Assembly: GCA_964650945.1 (NCBI GenBank)
Contig: CAZYXU010000002.1
Span: forward strand, 29,068 to 93,067
Direction: 5' to 3'
Length of the DNA stretch: 64,000 bases
DNA from: JAXGPF01 sp964650945
GTDB lineage: Bacteria; Verrucomicrobiota; Kiritimatiellia; JAAZAB01
Under the pieces are notes generated by a model. The model was not told where the DNA came from and searched no databases. It saw only the letters and a program-made list of their open reading frames with translations. Numbering within the stretch: the first letter of the stretch is position 1; the number at the start of each line of letters is the position of its first letter. Shown one piece after another: positions 8,177 to 16,206 of the stretch. The position numbers and the translations under genes were made by a program.

Positions 8177-8886
8177 TAAAACGTAGCCAGCAAATAGAAT
8201 CCCGCGCAGACGAGCAGCACGCCGGCGACGATGCGGATCGCGGTCTCCGCTTTTTGCATTTTAATCGCCGCTTTGCCCAGCGAAACACCAAGCAGGATGG
8301 CGCCGAGCGGCAGACTGAACCCCACGCCAAAAGCCGCCATCAGCATCATGCCCCAGAGGATTTTGCCCATCAAGATGCTGGCGCCGATGACGATGAATAT
8401 TCCGGGGTTGCAGGGCAAAGAGCAGGCGGCCAAACCGCCCCCAACCAGCAATCCAACCAAAACCGTACCCAGCATCCCTGGGACGGCGGAATGCGATTCC
8501 GCCTTGCGCGTGAACCGCGGCAGTTTAACCGGCAGCAACTTGAGCGCGGCAAGGCCCAGGAGCACGGCCACGGCGCCCGCAAAGATCTTCCAGTACCGAC
8601 CGAGCAGCGCCTGGGCGGTCTGCCCCACGAACCCGGCCACCAACCCGAGGGTAATGAGCGCCAGCGTGGTGCCGATCATGAACGAAATTGCCGACACGCA
8701 GGCCGTACGCCGGTTCACATCCTGGCGGGTGCCCGAATAGGCCACCAGCATGCCCATGGCCGGCAAGGTGCAACAGGCGCTGGCAATCGCGCTCACCAAG
8801 CCCAAGAGGAATGCCAGCGGCAAGGCCATGGCCCCAGTGCTGGCGGCTTGCAACGTATCGGTAACCCATTTCAGCATTTCCGCCAT
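8176..8886 (-). CDS. CcdA/DsbD-type transmembrane thiol transporter
   Basis: 236 residues with about six spans. Proteins of this family pass reducing equivalents from cytoplasmic thioredoxin to extracytoplasmic thiol proteins. Two symmetric Cys motifs are visible: ASACCTLPAMG (Cys38/39) and AACSLPCNPG (Cys155, Cys159), the latter being the CxxxC active pair. AAGGGGG lies before the ATG. It sits between a membrane-anchored thioredoxin-like protein and hgcA, overlapping hgcA by one base, so it probably serves that protein or keeps metal-binding thiols reduced. The link to HgcA is inferred. Confidence 0.82.
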   Translation of the reverse strand: MAEMLKWVTDTLQAASTGAMALPLAFLLGLVSAIASACCTLPAMGMLVAYSGTRQDVNRRTACVSAISFMIGTTLALITLGLVAGFVGQTAQALLGRYWKIFAGAVAVLLGLAALKLLPVKLPRFTRKAESHSAVPGMLGTVLVGLLVGGGLAACSLPCNPGIFIVIGASILMGKILWGMMLMAAFGVGFSLPLGAILLGVSLGKAAIKMQKAETAIRIVAGVLLVCAGFYLLATF

Positions 8887-8895
8887 GGCACCCCC

Positions 8896-9579
8896 TTAAT
8901 TGCATCCCGCCGGTCCGCAGCCGGACGGTCCGCACCCGCCGGCGCTTGACGCGGCAACATATCCCTGGATGAGTTTTGTTTCGGTAATGTCGCCCGACAC
9001 CGGAATCATCCCGCGGCCCTTGACCATCGCAATCACACACGGCACCGCCACTTGCGCGGCAACCTGCGCATAGTCCAGCGAGTCCGTCTTCAGCGTGAAA
9101 ACACCGATCTTTTGTCCTTGCGCTTCGATCGTCTTCGCCGCGCTGCGCATTTGCGCCAGGGGGGCCTTCATCGGCGGATCGTTTTTGTCGGCCAGGAAAA
9201 CAAACACCCCGCCCGTATCGGAGGCCACCGCGTTCAGTTCGTCGAGCGCGCCGAGTTCTTTTACAGCAACCGTGACAGGGATTGCGGCCGCATCGCCCGT
9301 TGCGGGCGCCGCATCGGCTTGAGACGCAGACGCCCGGCCGGCGACCGGCAAGGCGGCAAAGCCAGACGCCGCGGTAGCGGCCGGGGCGCTGTTGTTTTTC
9401 ATCACCGCCCGCGCCACCAGCACTCCGGCAGCGAGGAGAATGACCACACCTGCTATCCAGCGCATGCGACTCGCGGGCACACCGGCATGACAGCCGCAGC
9501 CGGGACCGCAGGCCGCAGCCTCCGCTTTCGGCGCTTCCAGGTTGTTGGTCGGTGTCCAGTCTTCATTTCTTGTGATCAT
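8896..9579 (-). CDS. Membrane-anchored thioredoxin-like protein with Cys-rich ends
   Basis: 227 residues. The cytoplasmic-type N-terminus carries CGPGCGCH (Cys24, 28, 30), one span follows (about 40-60), then an Ala/Pro-rich linker, and a thioredoxin-like fold at about 100-205. The fold lacks a CxxC; it has only one Cys, in VAVPCVIAMVKGRG. The C-terminus ends in Gly-Cys repeats (Cys216, 221, 226; GCGPSGCGPAGC). Such tails look like soft-metal binding sites. The start has AAGGAGG about nine bases upstream. It is the first gene after arsR and directly precedes the ccdA-like gene. Family function is unknown; similar proteins accompany metal-resistance permeases. Confidence 0.75.
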   Translation of the reverse strand: MITRNEDWTPTNNLEAPKAEAAACGPGCGCHAGVPASRMRWIAGVVILLAAGVLVARAVMKNNSAPAATAASGFAALPVAGRASASQADAAPATGDAAAIPVTVAVKELGALDELNAVASDTGGVFVFLADKNDPPMKAPLAQMRSAAKTIEAQGQKIGVFTLKTDSLDYAQVAAQVAVPCVIAMVKGRGMIPVSGDITETKLIQGYVAASSAGGCGPSGCGPAGCN

Positions 9580-9712
9580 CGGTCATCCCTCCTTATTGCG
9601 CGCCAATCGCAGCGCCGCTCGCAATCAATGCATACGTCCGTTCGTCCAATTCATCCGGCATCGCACACTCCCGCTTGTGGTCCCGCTAACGCCGACGGCG
9701 CATTGTTCCCGT

Positions 9713-10081
9713 TCAGGGCTTGCAGAAAAGCCGGCGGCAAAGCTTGTTCATATCCTCACCGCAAATACGCTTCAGATTCTTCCGGTCCTCAACAATCCGG
9801 CTGGTCTGCGCCATGTCCTTGCAAAGCAAAGCGATGATCTTGCCCATCGACGGGGCGCTGAAATCCCTGGACAGCCGGTAATACATCCAGCGCCCGTCTT
9901 TGCGACTCTCCACCAGGCGCGCGGCACGCAGGATGGTCAGGTGCTTCGAGACCGTGGACGGGGCCAAGTCCAACAGGGCAATGAGCTGGCAGACGCACAA
10001 CTCGCCGCCCTCAAGGGCGCAAAGCGCGCGCAGGCGGCTTTCGTCCGCCAACGCCTTCAGCACATCCATCACTTCACGCAT
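9713..10081 (-). CDS. arsR: ArsR-family metalloid-responsive repressor
   Basis: 122 residues. It is a winged-helix repressor that leaves DNA on binding As(III) or another soft metal. The metal-site helix reads ELCVCQL (Cys29, Cys31), close to the ELCVCDLC of E. coli ArsR but without its third Cys; the recognition helix is APSTVSKHLTILRAA. Extra cysteines near the C-terminus (ICGEDMNKLCRRLFC) may complete a different site. The start at 10081 is chosen because GGAGG lies five bases upstream; an in-frame TTG at 10096 precedes that site. It heads the operon containing hgcAB and is preceded by a promoter with an overlapping dyad. Confidence 0.93.
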   Translation of the reverse strand: MREVMDVLKALADESRLRALCALEGGELCVCQLIALLDLAPSTVSKHLTILRAARLVESRKDGRWMYYRLSRDFSAPSMGKIIALLCKDMAQTSRIVEDRKNLKRICGEDMNKLCRRLFCKP

Positions 10082-10103
10082 AGGATCCTCCGTCAATTCG
10101 TTA

Positions 10104-10139
10104 TATGGTGAAATATATCATACGTTGAAATTCCGTCAA
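10104..10139 (-). promoter_or_regulatory. Promoter and candidate ArsR operator of the ars-hgc operon
   Basis: On the minus strand TTGACG (10139-10134) and TATATT (10117-10112) are separated by 16 bases, a good sigma-70 promoter. An imperfect 19-bp dyad, TATGGTGAAATATATCATA on the plus strand at 10104-10122, covers the -10 box and start site. Repression by the ArsR encoded 22 bases downstream is the expected reading. Confidence 0.65.
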
Positions 10140-10163
10140 GAAGATATTTTGCCATAACTTTTG

Positions 10164-10192
10164 TTTGCATATGCCGAAGTTTGCGCTATATT
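10164..10192 (+). promoter_or_regulatory. Candidate promoter of the DmeF-type gene
   Basis: TTTGCA at 10164-10169 and TATATT at 10187-10192 are 17 bases apart and lie 55 bases before the start at 10247. The promoter is divergent from the arsR promoter, so one regulator could act on both. Confidence 0.45.
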
Positions 10193-10246
10193 TATCGAAT
10201 CATTATAGATGTTTTGAGTTGAAACAAATGGCGGAGAGGTTCAGGG

Positions 10247-11206
10247 ATGCAACGGCACGGTCTGGCGGTGAATGAACTCCTGCATTCGCACGAGTTCAGC
10301 GCGTTGAACCGCGAAGGGGAACGGCGCACGGCCTGGGTGATGTGGCTCACCATCGCCGCCATGGTCCTGGAAATCCTGGCCGGATGGATCACCGGCTCGA
10401 TGGCGCTGCTGGCGGACGGCTGGCACATGGGCACGCATGCGACAGCCCTGGGGATCGCCTGGGCATCTTTCGTCTTTACCCGCCGGCATGCCCGCGACCC
10501 GCGGTTCACGTTCGGCACCGGCAAAGTCGGCATCCTGACGGCATTCGGCAGCGCCATTGTCCTCGGACTGGTCGCCATCCTGATGTTCTGGGAGTCGGGC
10601 CAGCGGCTTTTGGCGCCAACGACCATCCGGTTCGACGAGGCGCTGTTCGTCGCCTCGATCGGGTTGGCCGTGAATCTGGCCAGCGCGTGGCTGCTCCGGG
10701 GAAATCACGGGCATACCCACGAACATGCCGATCACATGCGGCACGACCACAACCTGCGGGCCGCATATTTCCACGTGCTGGCGGACGCCGTCACCTCCGT
10801 GCTCGCCATTGCCGCGTTGCTGGCGGCCCGTCAGTGGGGCTGGATGTGGGCCGACCCCCTCATGGGCATCGTCGGCGGCGCCATCATCCTGCGGTGGGCC
10901 TGGAGCCTGGCGCGTGAAACCGGCCAGATTCTCACGGACAGCGATCTCGCGCCCGCGGAAGCGGACGCCATCCGCCGCGCCATCGAAAGCGACGGCGACA
11001 GCGCCGTGACGGATGTGCATGTCTGGCGCGTGGGCGCCGCCGAAAAATCGGCCATCATCAGTTTGGTGACCGGCCAGGGGCGGACGCCCGCCGACTACCG
11101 CGCCCGGCTGCGGTCTTTCACGGAATTGCGGCACATCAGCATCGAGGTGAATCCCTGCGCCGCGTGCACCGGTAAAACAACCGCCCCCAACCCGGCGCGG
11201 CCGTGA
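10247..11206 (+). CDS. DmeF-type CDF exporter (Co/Ni and related cations)
   Basis: 319 residues. The order of motifs matches the DmeF subgroup of cation diffusion facilitators: HSHEFSALNREGERRTAWVM near the N-terminus, SMALLADGWHMGTHATALG in span 2, RFTFGTGKVGILTAF, a His-rich loop (GNHGHTHEHADHMRHDHN) before span 5, and HVLADAVTSVLAI. The subgroup exports Co(II), Ni(II) and similar ions. It is the only plus-strand gene inside the metal island and diverges from arsR. The start has GGAGAGG upstream. Metal specificity is inferred from the subgroup. Confidence 0.87.
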   Translation: MQRHGLAVNELLHSHEFSALNREGERRTAWVMWLTIAAMVLEILAGWITGSMALLADGWHMGTHATALGIAWASFVFTRRHARDPRFTFGTGKVGILTAFGSAIVLGLVAILMFWESGQRLLAPTTIRFDEALFVASIGLAVNLASAWLLRGNHGHTHEHADHMRHDHNLRAAYFHVLADAVTSVLAIAALLAARQWGWMWADPLMGIVGGAIILRWAWSLARETGQILTDSDLAPAEADAIRRAIESDGDSAVTDVHVWRVGAAEKSAIISLVTGQGRTPADYRARLRSFTELRHISIEVNPCAACTGKTTAPNPARP

Positions 11207-11228
11207 CAATTTTACTTTTGAGGCGGCG

Positions 11229-11561
11229 TTACTCCGCGCCGATCTTGATCGTCACATCCTGCGGCAGGGCCACCCCCGCCGCGACCTGCATGGCCTTGAA
11301 GGCGCCAACCGGCACCGCGCAGGCGGCGCAACAACCTTTCAGGCTTTCGCGGGCATGGGTTAACACTACGCCGTCGGATCCGGCGCCAATCTCGGCATAA
11401 CCATCCACGGACCCCTTGGCCATCAACGCCTCACCGAACTTGCGCGCCTTATCGCACGCGCTGGCGATCTTGAACGTCACATTCTGCGCATCGTCGCTTT
11501 CGGCCTGAATGCGCGTCTGGAATCCGCAAATCCCGCCATCAATCACCGCCAATGCTTTCAT
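11229..11561 (-). CDS. Small conserved Cys-containing protein, unknown function
   Basis: 110 residues, soluble. Features: an N-terminal GGICGFQTRIQAESDD segment, a central SACDKARKF, and a GCCAACAVPVGAFKA Cys cluster. I think it matches a short prokaryotic family of unknown function (DUF6951) often found near redox or metal genes, but I cannot confirm the name. AAAAGG precedes the ATG. It is the last gene of the second arsR-led operon, 60 bases after ccdA, and converges with the DmeF gene. The Cys clusters suggest metal or FeS binding. Confidence 0.65.
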   Translation of the reverse strand: MKALAVIDGGICGFQTRIQAESDDAQNVTFKIASACDKARKFGEALMAKGSVDGYAEIGAGSDGVVLTHARESLKGCCAACAVPVGAFKAMQVAAGVALPQDVTIKIGAE

Positions 11562-11621
11562 GGATTTTCCTTTTTATGATTTGGCTGGCCGGCGCGGCGG
11601 CCGCCATCCTGGCCTTCAAAA

Positions 11622-12323
11622 TCAACGCGCGGTATAGATCATGTACAGCCCGCCCAACAGCACCAATACCCCGCAGATTTTCTTCAAAATCACCGCACCC
11701 CGGGATTTTTCACTCCAATCCAGGTAATGCTGAACCATTTCCGTGAAAGTGCCGGCCAACACGATCACGCCGCAATGTCCAACGCCATACATCGCCAGCA
11801 ACCCCGCGCCATAAAGCGCGCGATCCGCCGCGACCTTGAAGGTGACCGCCAACATCGGCGCCATGTAGGCGAAGGTGCAGGGTCCCAGCGCCACCCCGAA
11901 AATCAATCCCAGCAGGAACGCCGCCAGGTAGCCTTTGCGCTTCAGGCCAACCCGGTTCGGCCCGGCCAATGGCAACGGAATGACCTCCAGCAGATGCAGG
12001 CCGATGACGAAAAACACCAACGCCACGCCGTAATTGGCGGAGGCGCCCAAATCGCCCAGCATCCGCCCCGCCACCGCGGTCAGGACGCCGATGACGGCGA
12101 TGGTCACGAGCATGCCCAGCGCGAACAGGAAGGCGATGGTAAAGGCGCGCCGCGTGGTGATATTCCCCTGCTCGTCAATGAACCCGACGATCAAGGGAAT
12201 GCTGGCCAGATGACAGGGACTCAAGATGATGCTCAACACGCCCCAAACCAGCGCTGCCAGCATGGCAATCATGGGGGCGCCGTCAACCGCGCGCGTCAAC
12301 GCCGTAAAAATTCCTTCCAACAT
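11622..12323 (-). CDS. ccdA: CcdA-type cytochrome c/disulfide reductase membrane protein
   Basis: 233 residues with six spans and the two family Cys motifs, LSPCHLASIPLIVGF and LGPCTFAYMAPM. CcdA carries electrons across the membrane to periplasmic thioredoxins. It lies 45 bases after a signal-anchored thioredoxin gene, which is the probable partner. AAGGG lies upstream of the start. This is a second CcdA-type protein in the same metal island and resembles canonical CcdA more closely than the copy next to hgcA. Confidence 0.88.
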   Translation of the reverse strand: MLEGIFTALTRAVDGAPMIAMLAALVWGVLSIILSPCHLASIPLIVGFIDEQGNITTRRAFTIAFLFALGMLVTIAVIGVLTAVAGRMLGDLGASANYGVALVFFVIGLHLLEVIPLPLAGPNRVGLKRKGYLAAFLLGLIFGVALGPCTFAYMAPMLAVTFKVAADRALYGAGLLAMYGVGHCGVIVLAGTFTEMVQHYLDWSEKSRGAVILKKICGVLVLLGGLYMIYTAR

Positions 12324-12368
12324 TTTTACATCCCTTTATGAGAACATTGAAGATTGCGCAGATGGCGG

Positions 12369-12869
12369 TCACTGCCCCGGGATTGTGGCGGCCAGATCCA
12401 CCCCAAATTCCTTCCACTTGTTCAAAATATCCTCCCGGGCCATGAAGCCCTCGTGGCGAAACAGTTCCTGGCCATCGGCCGCGAAAAAAATCTGGGTGGG
12501 GATGACCCGCACGCCATATTCCTCCCCCGCCGCCGGATTTTTCCACACATCAATGAAATCAACCGTCAACCGTCCGGCCTGACTGGTTTTTAATTCATCC
12601 AAGATGGGCGCCATCATCTTGCAGGGGATGCACTTATCCGCGCCCAAATCCACCAAGCGGGGCAGTTTTTTCGATGTGTCAGCCGCCGGCGCCGGCATGG
12701 AATTAACGGCCGGCGGCGTGACTGCCGCCGCCACGCCGGCGGCATCATCCGCCGCGCCGGACGGCATCCCCCGCGACGTGGCGGATTGCGTTTTTTGTTT
12801 CAGGACCACCACCGCCGCCGCCGCGGCGATGACCATGGCAATGATGACGATATTTTTTGTGGTTTTCAT
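12369..12869 (-). CDS. Membrane-anchored periplasmic thioredoxin
   Basis: 166 residues: an uncleaved or lipid-free N-terminal anchor (about 7-24), an Ala/Pro-rich spacer to about residue 68, then a thioredoxin fold with the active site DKCIPCKMM and the cis-Pro segment RVIPTQIFF. It should reduce disulfides outside the cytoplasm with electrons from the downstream CcdA. Its ATG overlaps the stop of the small thioredoxin-like gene as ATGA. Confidence 0.88.
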   Translation of the reverse strand: MKTTKNIVIIAMVIAAAAAVVVLKQKTQSATSRGMPSGAADDAAGVAAAVTPPAVNSMPAPAADTSKKLPRLVDLGADKCIPCKMMAPILDELKTSQAGRLTVDFIDVWKNPAAGEEYGVRVIPTQIFFAADGQELFRHEGFMAREDILNKWKEFGVDLAATIPGQ

Positions 12870-13099
12870 GTTCCCAACATTCTCCCAATCTCCTCGGCGC
12901 CGAGCACTTTCCCCACGCTCTTGACCTGGCCATCCACCACCAGGGCCGGGGTACCCATCACGCCGAACTTCATGATTTCCGCGATCTTTTCAACTTTTTC
13001 AATTTGCGCCTCAATGCCCAATGCCTTAACCGCTGTTTCGACATTGGCAAACAACATCTTGCATTTCGGACAACCTGTGCCAAGGATCTGAATCTTCAC
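12866..13099 (-). CDS. Small thioredoxin-like redox protein (CPKC)
   Basis: 77 residues, the size of the glutaredoxin-like 'redox-active disulfide protein' family. The active site is GTGCPKCKML, with the cis-Pro motif GVMGTPALVVDG. The start is GTG at 13099 with GGAGG six bases upstream, overlapping the RND pump stop as GTGA. Small proteins of this type often accompany ArsR-controlled permeases, as here. It is probably cytoplasmic, as it has no signal. Confidence 0.9.
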   Translation of the reverse strand: MKIQILGTGCPKCKMLFANVETAVKALGIEAQIEKVEKIAEIMKFGVMGTPALVVDGQVKSVGKVLGAEEIGRMLGT

Positions 13100-16000
13100 A
13101 ACTTACCTCCGTGTTTAGGGTGAATTGAATTACGCGTAAATAAAAGATAGAGCGCGGGCATCAGCACCAGCGCCACCGCGATTTCCATCAGCAGTCCGCC
13201 GATGGCGGCTACGGCCATGGGTTTCAGCAAGTCGCCGCCTTCACCCAAATTGAGCGCCAGCGGAATGAAGCCGGCGATGGTGCTCACGGTGGTCATGACC
13301 CGCGGGCGCAGCCGGATTTTCGCGGCGGTCAGCACCGCTTCGAACGGCGCGATGTGCCGCTGCGTCCTTAATTCTTCGGCAAAAGTCAGCAAGAGGACGC
13401 CATCGTTGACCGTGGCCGCGATGACGATAAACACCCCGATCGCCACCGTGGCGCCGACAGCCAGGTTGGCGGCGCCGAGGGCGAACACCATGCCCGCCAG
13501 GCAAAAAGGCACGGACAGCAACATTATCAAAGGCAAGCGGTAACTTTCAAACTGGATCGCCAGCGTGACGAACGCGAAGAACAGCGCAAAAAGCAGGATC
13601 AGCCCCATGGTGCGCGTGTTCTCCCCCATCATCTGGGCCTGGCCGCCCATTGCGAACGACACCCCCGGCGGAGGCGTCAATGCCGCCACCGCCTCCTGCG
13701 CGCGGCGGGTGGCCTCGCCCACGCTTACGCCCGCCGCATCCGCGCGGACAATCACCTGCTTGATCTGGTTCTCGCGCGTGATTTCAACCGGCCCCACGGC
13801 ACGGCGAACCTCCGCCAGGTCCCGCAAAAAGATGGCCCGTCCGTCACGCGATTCCAGGATGAGCCCCTCGAGGTCCTCTTTCCCCGTGAGTTTCGGCTCC
13901 GGCACCATGACGCGGATGTCGTAGTACTCGCTGCCATCCCGGTATTCAGTGGAGACCACGCCGCCCACCAAGCCCCGCAGGGTGGCGGCGACGCGGGCAA
14001 CCGGAATGCCCAGCGCCGACGCGCGCGCGCGGTCCACGTGCACCCGGTATTCCGGCTTCGTCATGTCCATCGAGATGTTCACGCCGCTCAGCCCCGGGGT
14101 CTCGCCCAGTTTCGCCGCGGCCTGTTTGGCGAAATCATAGATTGGCATGATTTCCGACCCTTGCACCTTGACCTCGACATCCTGCAGCCCAATCTGACGA
14201 ATGCCCTTGAGTTTCATCTGCATCACCGGCATTTTCGCGCCCGGCGCCATAGCGGACTTAACCATCGGCGTGATTTTTTCGACAAACTGTTCGGTGCTGA
14301 GCGAACGCTGGGCTTTAGGCAGAAGTTGTATATCCACTTCGCCCTCCTGGGCGATCTCGTAAGTCGCCAGCCCCCACACCCGGCCGCCCGCCATGGTGAA
14401 CATGCTCTGAATTTCCGGCAGCCCTTGGAGCTGCGCTTCCACTCGATGCAGGATCCGGTCGGTTTCGCCCACCGACGTGCCCGCCGGCAGTTTGAGCTTC
14501 ACCATCACCCGACCGTCGTCCACCTTGGGCAGGAACTCCGAACCGACGCCAGGATACAGGCGCGCCGCAAAGCCCAGCAGCACGAGAAAGAGAGCCAGCA
14601 CACCCCAGCGGAGGCGCAGAACCCATTTCAGCCCCGCCCCATAGGCATCCGTCACACGATCAACCATACCATCAAAAGCCCGCGCCAGGCGTCCAGCTTT
14701 GCCGCCGCCCTGCACGCCGGCCAACAAACGGTCGGCGAGCAACGGGGTCAGCGTGGTGGCGATGAGCAGGGAAAGCAGAACGATTCCGGCCACCACGAGC
14801 ACCAATTCCCTGAACAGAAGCGAGGCCATCCCCGGGACGAACAGAAACGGGAGGAATATGGCCAGAAAAGTTACGGTCGAAGCGATCAGAGCCGGTCCCA
14901 CTTCGGCCGTAGCGCGCACGGTAACGCTTTCCGAACGGCCATGGGCCAGCGCGGCTTCCTCGTGTTTCAGGCGGGTGATGTTTTCAAGCACAATGATGGA
15001 ATTGTCCAGAATCACGCCCAAGGCTACCACCAACCCGCCCAGCGAAAATAGGTTCAGGGAAAACCCCGCCAGGCGCATGAGGAAAAAGTTTGCCAGCAAC
15101 GTCACGGGCAGCGCTACGACCATGACCACCACCTGCCGCCAGTGGCCGAGGAAGAAATAGGTCACCAGAATGACAAGGATCGCGGCCAGAATCGCGGAAT
15201 CGCGCACGCTCAGGATGGCGTGCATGACGTAGTCACCCTGGTTTTCGACCACGCCGAATTCGATATCCTCCGGAATCTCGGAACGCAGCGCCGCCAATTT
15301 GGCCTTGACCGCGGCCGCCACCTGCACGGTATTGGCTTCGGCCTGCTTGAGCACGTTGAGCTTGACGCAAGGCCGCGCGTTAAAGCGGGTATTCACCCGC
15401 ATTTCCTCGTGGGAATCCTCGACCGAGGCAACATCGCGCACGTAAACGAGTTCGCCGTTCGCGCCGCGCGCGAGGGCGACATTGCGGATTTCCTCAAGAC
15501 TCTCGAACTCGCCCATCGTCCGGGCGATGATTTCCCGCGTCTCCACCGTGACCCGGCCGGCGAAGATCTGGCGGTTCTCGTCGCGCAAAGCCTCCGCCAC
15601 CCGCTCGGGAGAAAGATTGTACGCGATCATCCGTTGCGGATCGAGATGCACGCGGATTTCCCGTTTGAGACCGCCAACCACCTCGGCGCCGGCCGTGCCC
15701 GGAACCGCGCTCAGCCGATCCACCAGCCAATTGTCCGCCCAATCGCGCAACCACACCAAGCTGCGCCGGTCAGAGGCGAGCGCCACCTCCATCACGGGCA
15801 ACTGGGACGGGTCCGCCTTCATGATCATGGGCGGTTCCATGTCGGACGGCAGTTCGCGATTAATCCGGCCCATCACCGCCATGACGTCCTGATAGGCCGT
15901 GTCCACGTCCACGCCGAACTGGAAGTTCACCAGCAGGGTGTACATGCCTTCGATACTGGAAGAATCGAGATAATCCAGGTTATCAATCGCGGCCATGGCG

Positions 16001-16206
16001 CGCTCGACCGGATCGGCGATATTGGTGTCGATTTCTTCCGGCGTGGCGCCGCGCCACCAGATGTGGATTTTCACCATGGGATAGGTGATCTCCGGCAGGT
16101 AGTCCACATCCAACCGGATCAGCCCGAACCAGCCGAGCACAGCCGCGGCGACGGAAAGCACCGTCACCGCCACCTTGTGCCTCAAACTGACATCCGTAAT
16201 CTTCAT
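13096..16206 (-). CDS. RND-family efflux pump, inner-membrane subunit
   Basis: 1036 residues, typical for an RND exporter: TM1 near 12-32, large periplasmic loops at about 35-330 and 560-860, and blocks of spans in between and at the C-terminus. The span-4 proton-relay segment reads ALGVILDNSIIVLEN, with Asp-Asn in place of the Asp-Asp of AcrB; span 10 has VNDGVLLLTFAEEL instead of a Lys motif. This pair of changes is seen together in a large RND subgroup. It forms a tripartite pump with the adaptor and TolC protein encoded just upstream, overlapping by ATGA. The substrate is unknown; the ArsR-led operon suggests metals or metalloids. Confidence 0.92.
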   Translation of the reverse strand: MKITDVSLRHKVAVTVLSVAAAVLGWFGLIRLDVDYLPEITYPMVKIHIWWRGATPEEIDTNIADPVERAMAAIDNLDYLDSSSIEGMYTLLVNFQFGVDVDTAYQDVMAVMGRINRELPSDMEPPMIMKADPSQLPVMEVALASDRRSLVWLRDWADNWLVDRLSAVPGTAGAEVVGGLKREIRVHLDPQRMIAYNLSPERVAEALRDENRQIFAGRVTVETREIIARTMGEFESLEEIRNVALARGANGELVYVRDVASVEDSHEEMRVNTRFNARPCVKLNVLKQAEANTVQVAAAVKAKLAALRSEIPEDIEFGVVENQGDYVMHAILSVRDSAILAAILVILVTYFFLGHWRQVVVMVVALPVTLLANFFLMRLAGFSLNLFSLGGLVVALGVILDNSIIVLENITRLKHEEAALAHGRSESVTVRATAEVGPALIASTVTFLAIFLPFLFVPGMASLLFRELVLVVAGIVLLSLLIATTLTPLLADRLLAGVQGGGKAGRLARAFDGMVDRVTDAYGAGLKWVLRLRWGVLALFLVLLGFAARLYPGVGSEFLPKVDDGRVMVKLKLPAGTSVGETDRILHRVEAQLQGLPEIQSMFTMAGGRVWGLATYEIAQEGEVDIQLLPKAQRSLSTEQFVEKITPMVKSAMAPGAKMPVMQMKLKGIRQIGLQDVEVKVQGSEIMPIYDFAKQAAAKLGETPGLSGVNISMDMTKPEYRVHVDRARASALGIPVARVAATLRGLVGGVVSTEYRDGSEYYDIRVMVPEPKLTGKEDLEGLILESRDGRAIFLRDLAEVRRAVGPVEITRENQIKQVIVRADAAGVSVGEATRRAQEAVAALTPPPGVSFAMGGQAQMMGENTRTMGLILLFALFFAFVTLAIQFESYRLPLIMLLSVPFCLAGMVFALGAANLAVGATVAIGVFIVIAATVNDGVLLLTFAEELRTQRHIAPFEAVLTAAKIRLRPRVMTTVSTIAGFIPLALNLGEGGDLLKPMAVAAIGGLLMEIAVALVLMPALYLLFTRNSIHPKHGGKL

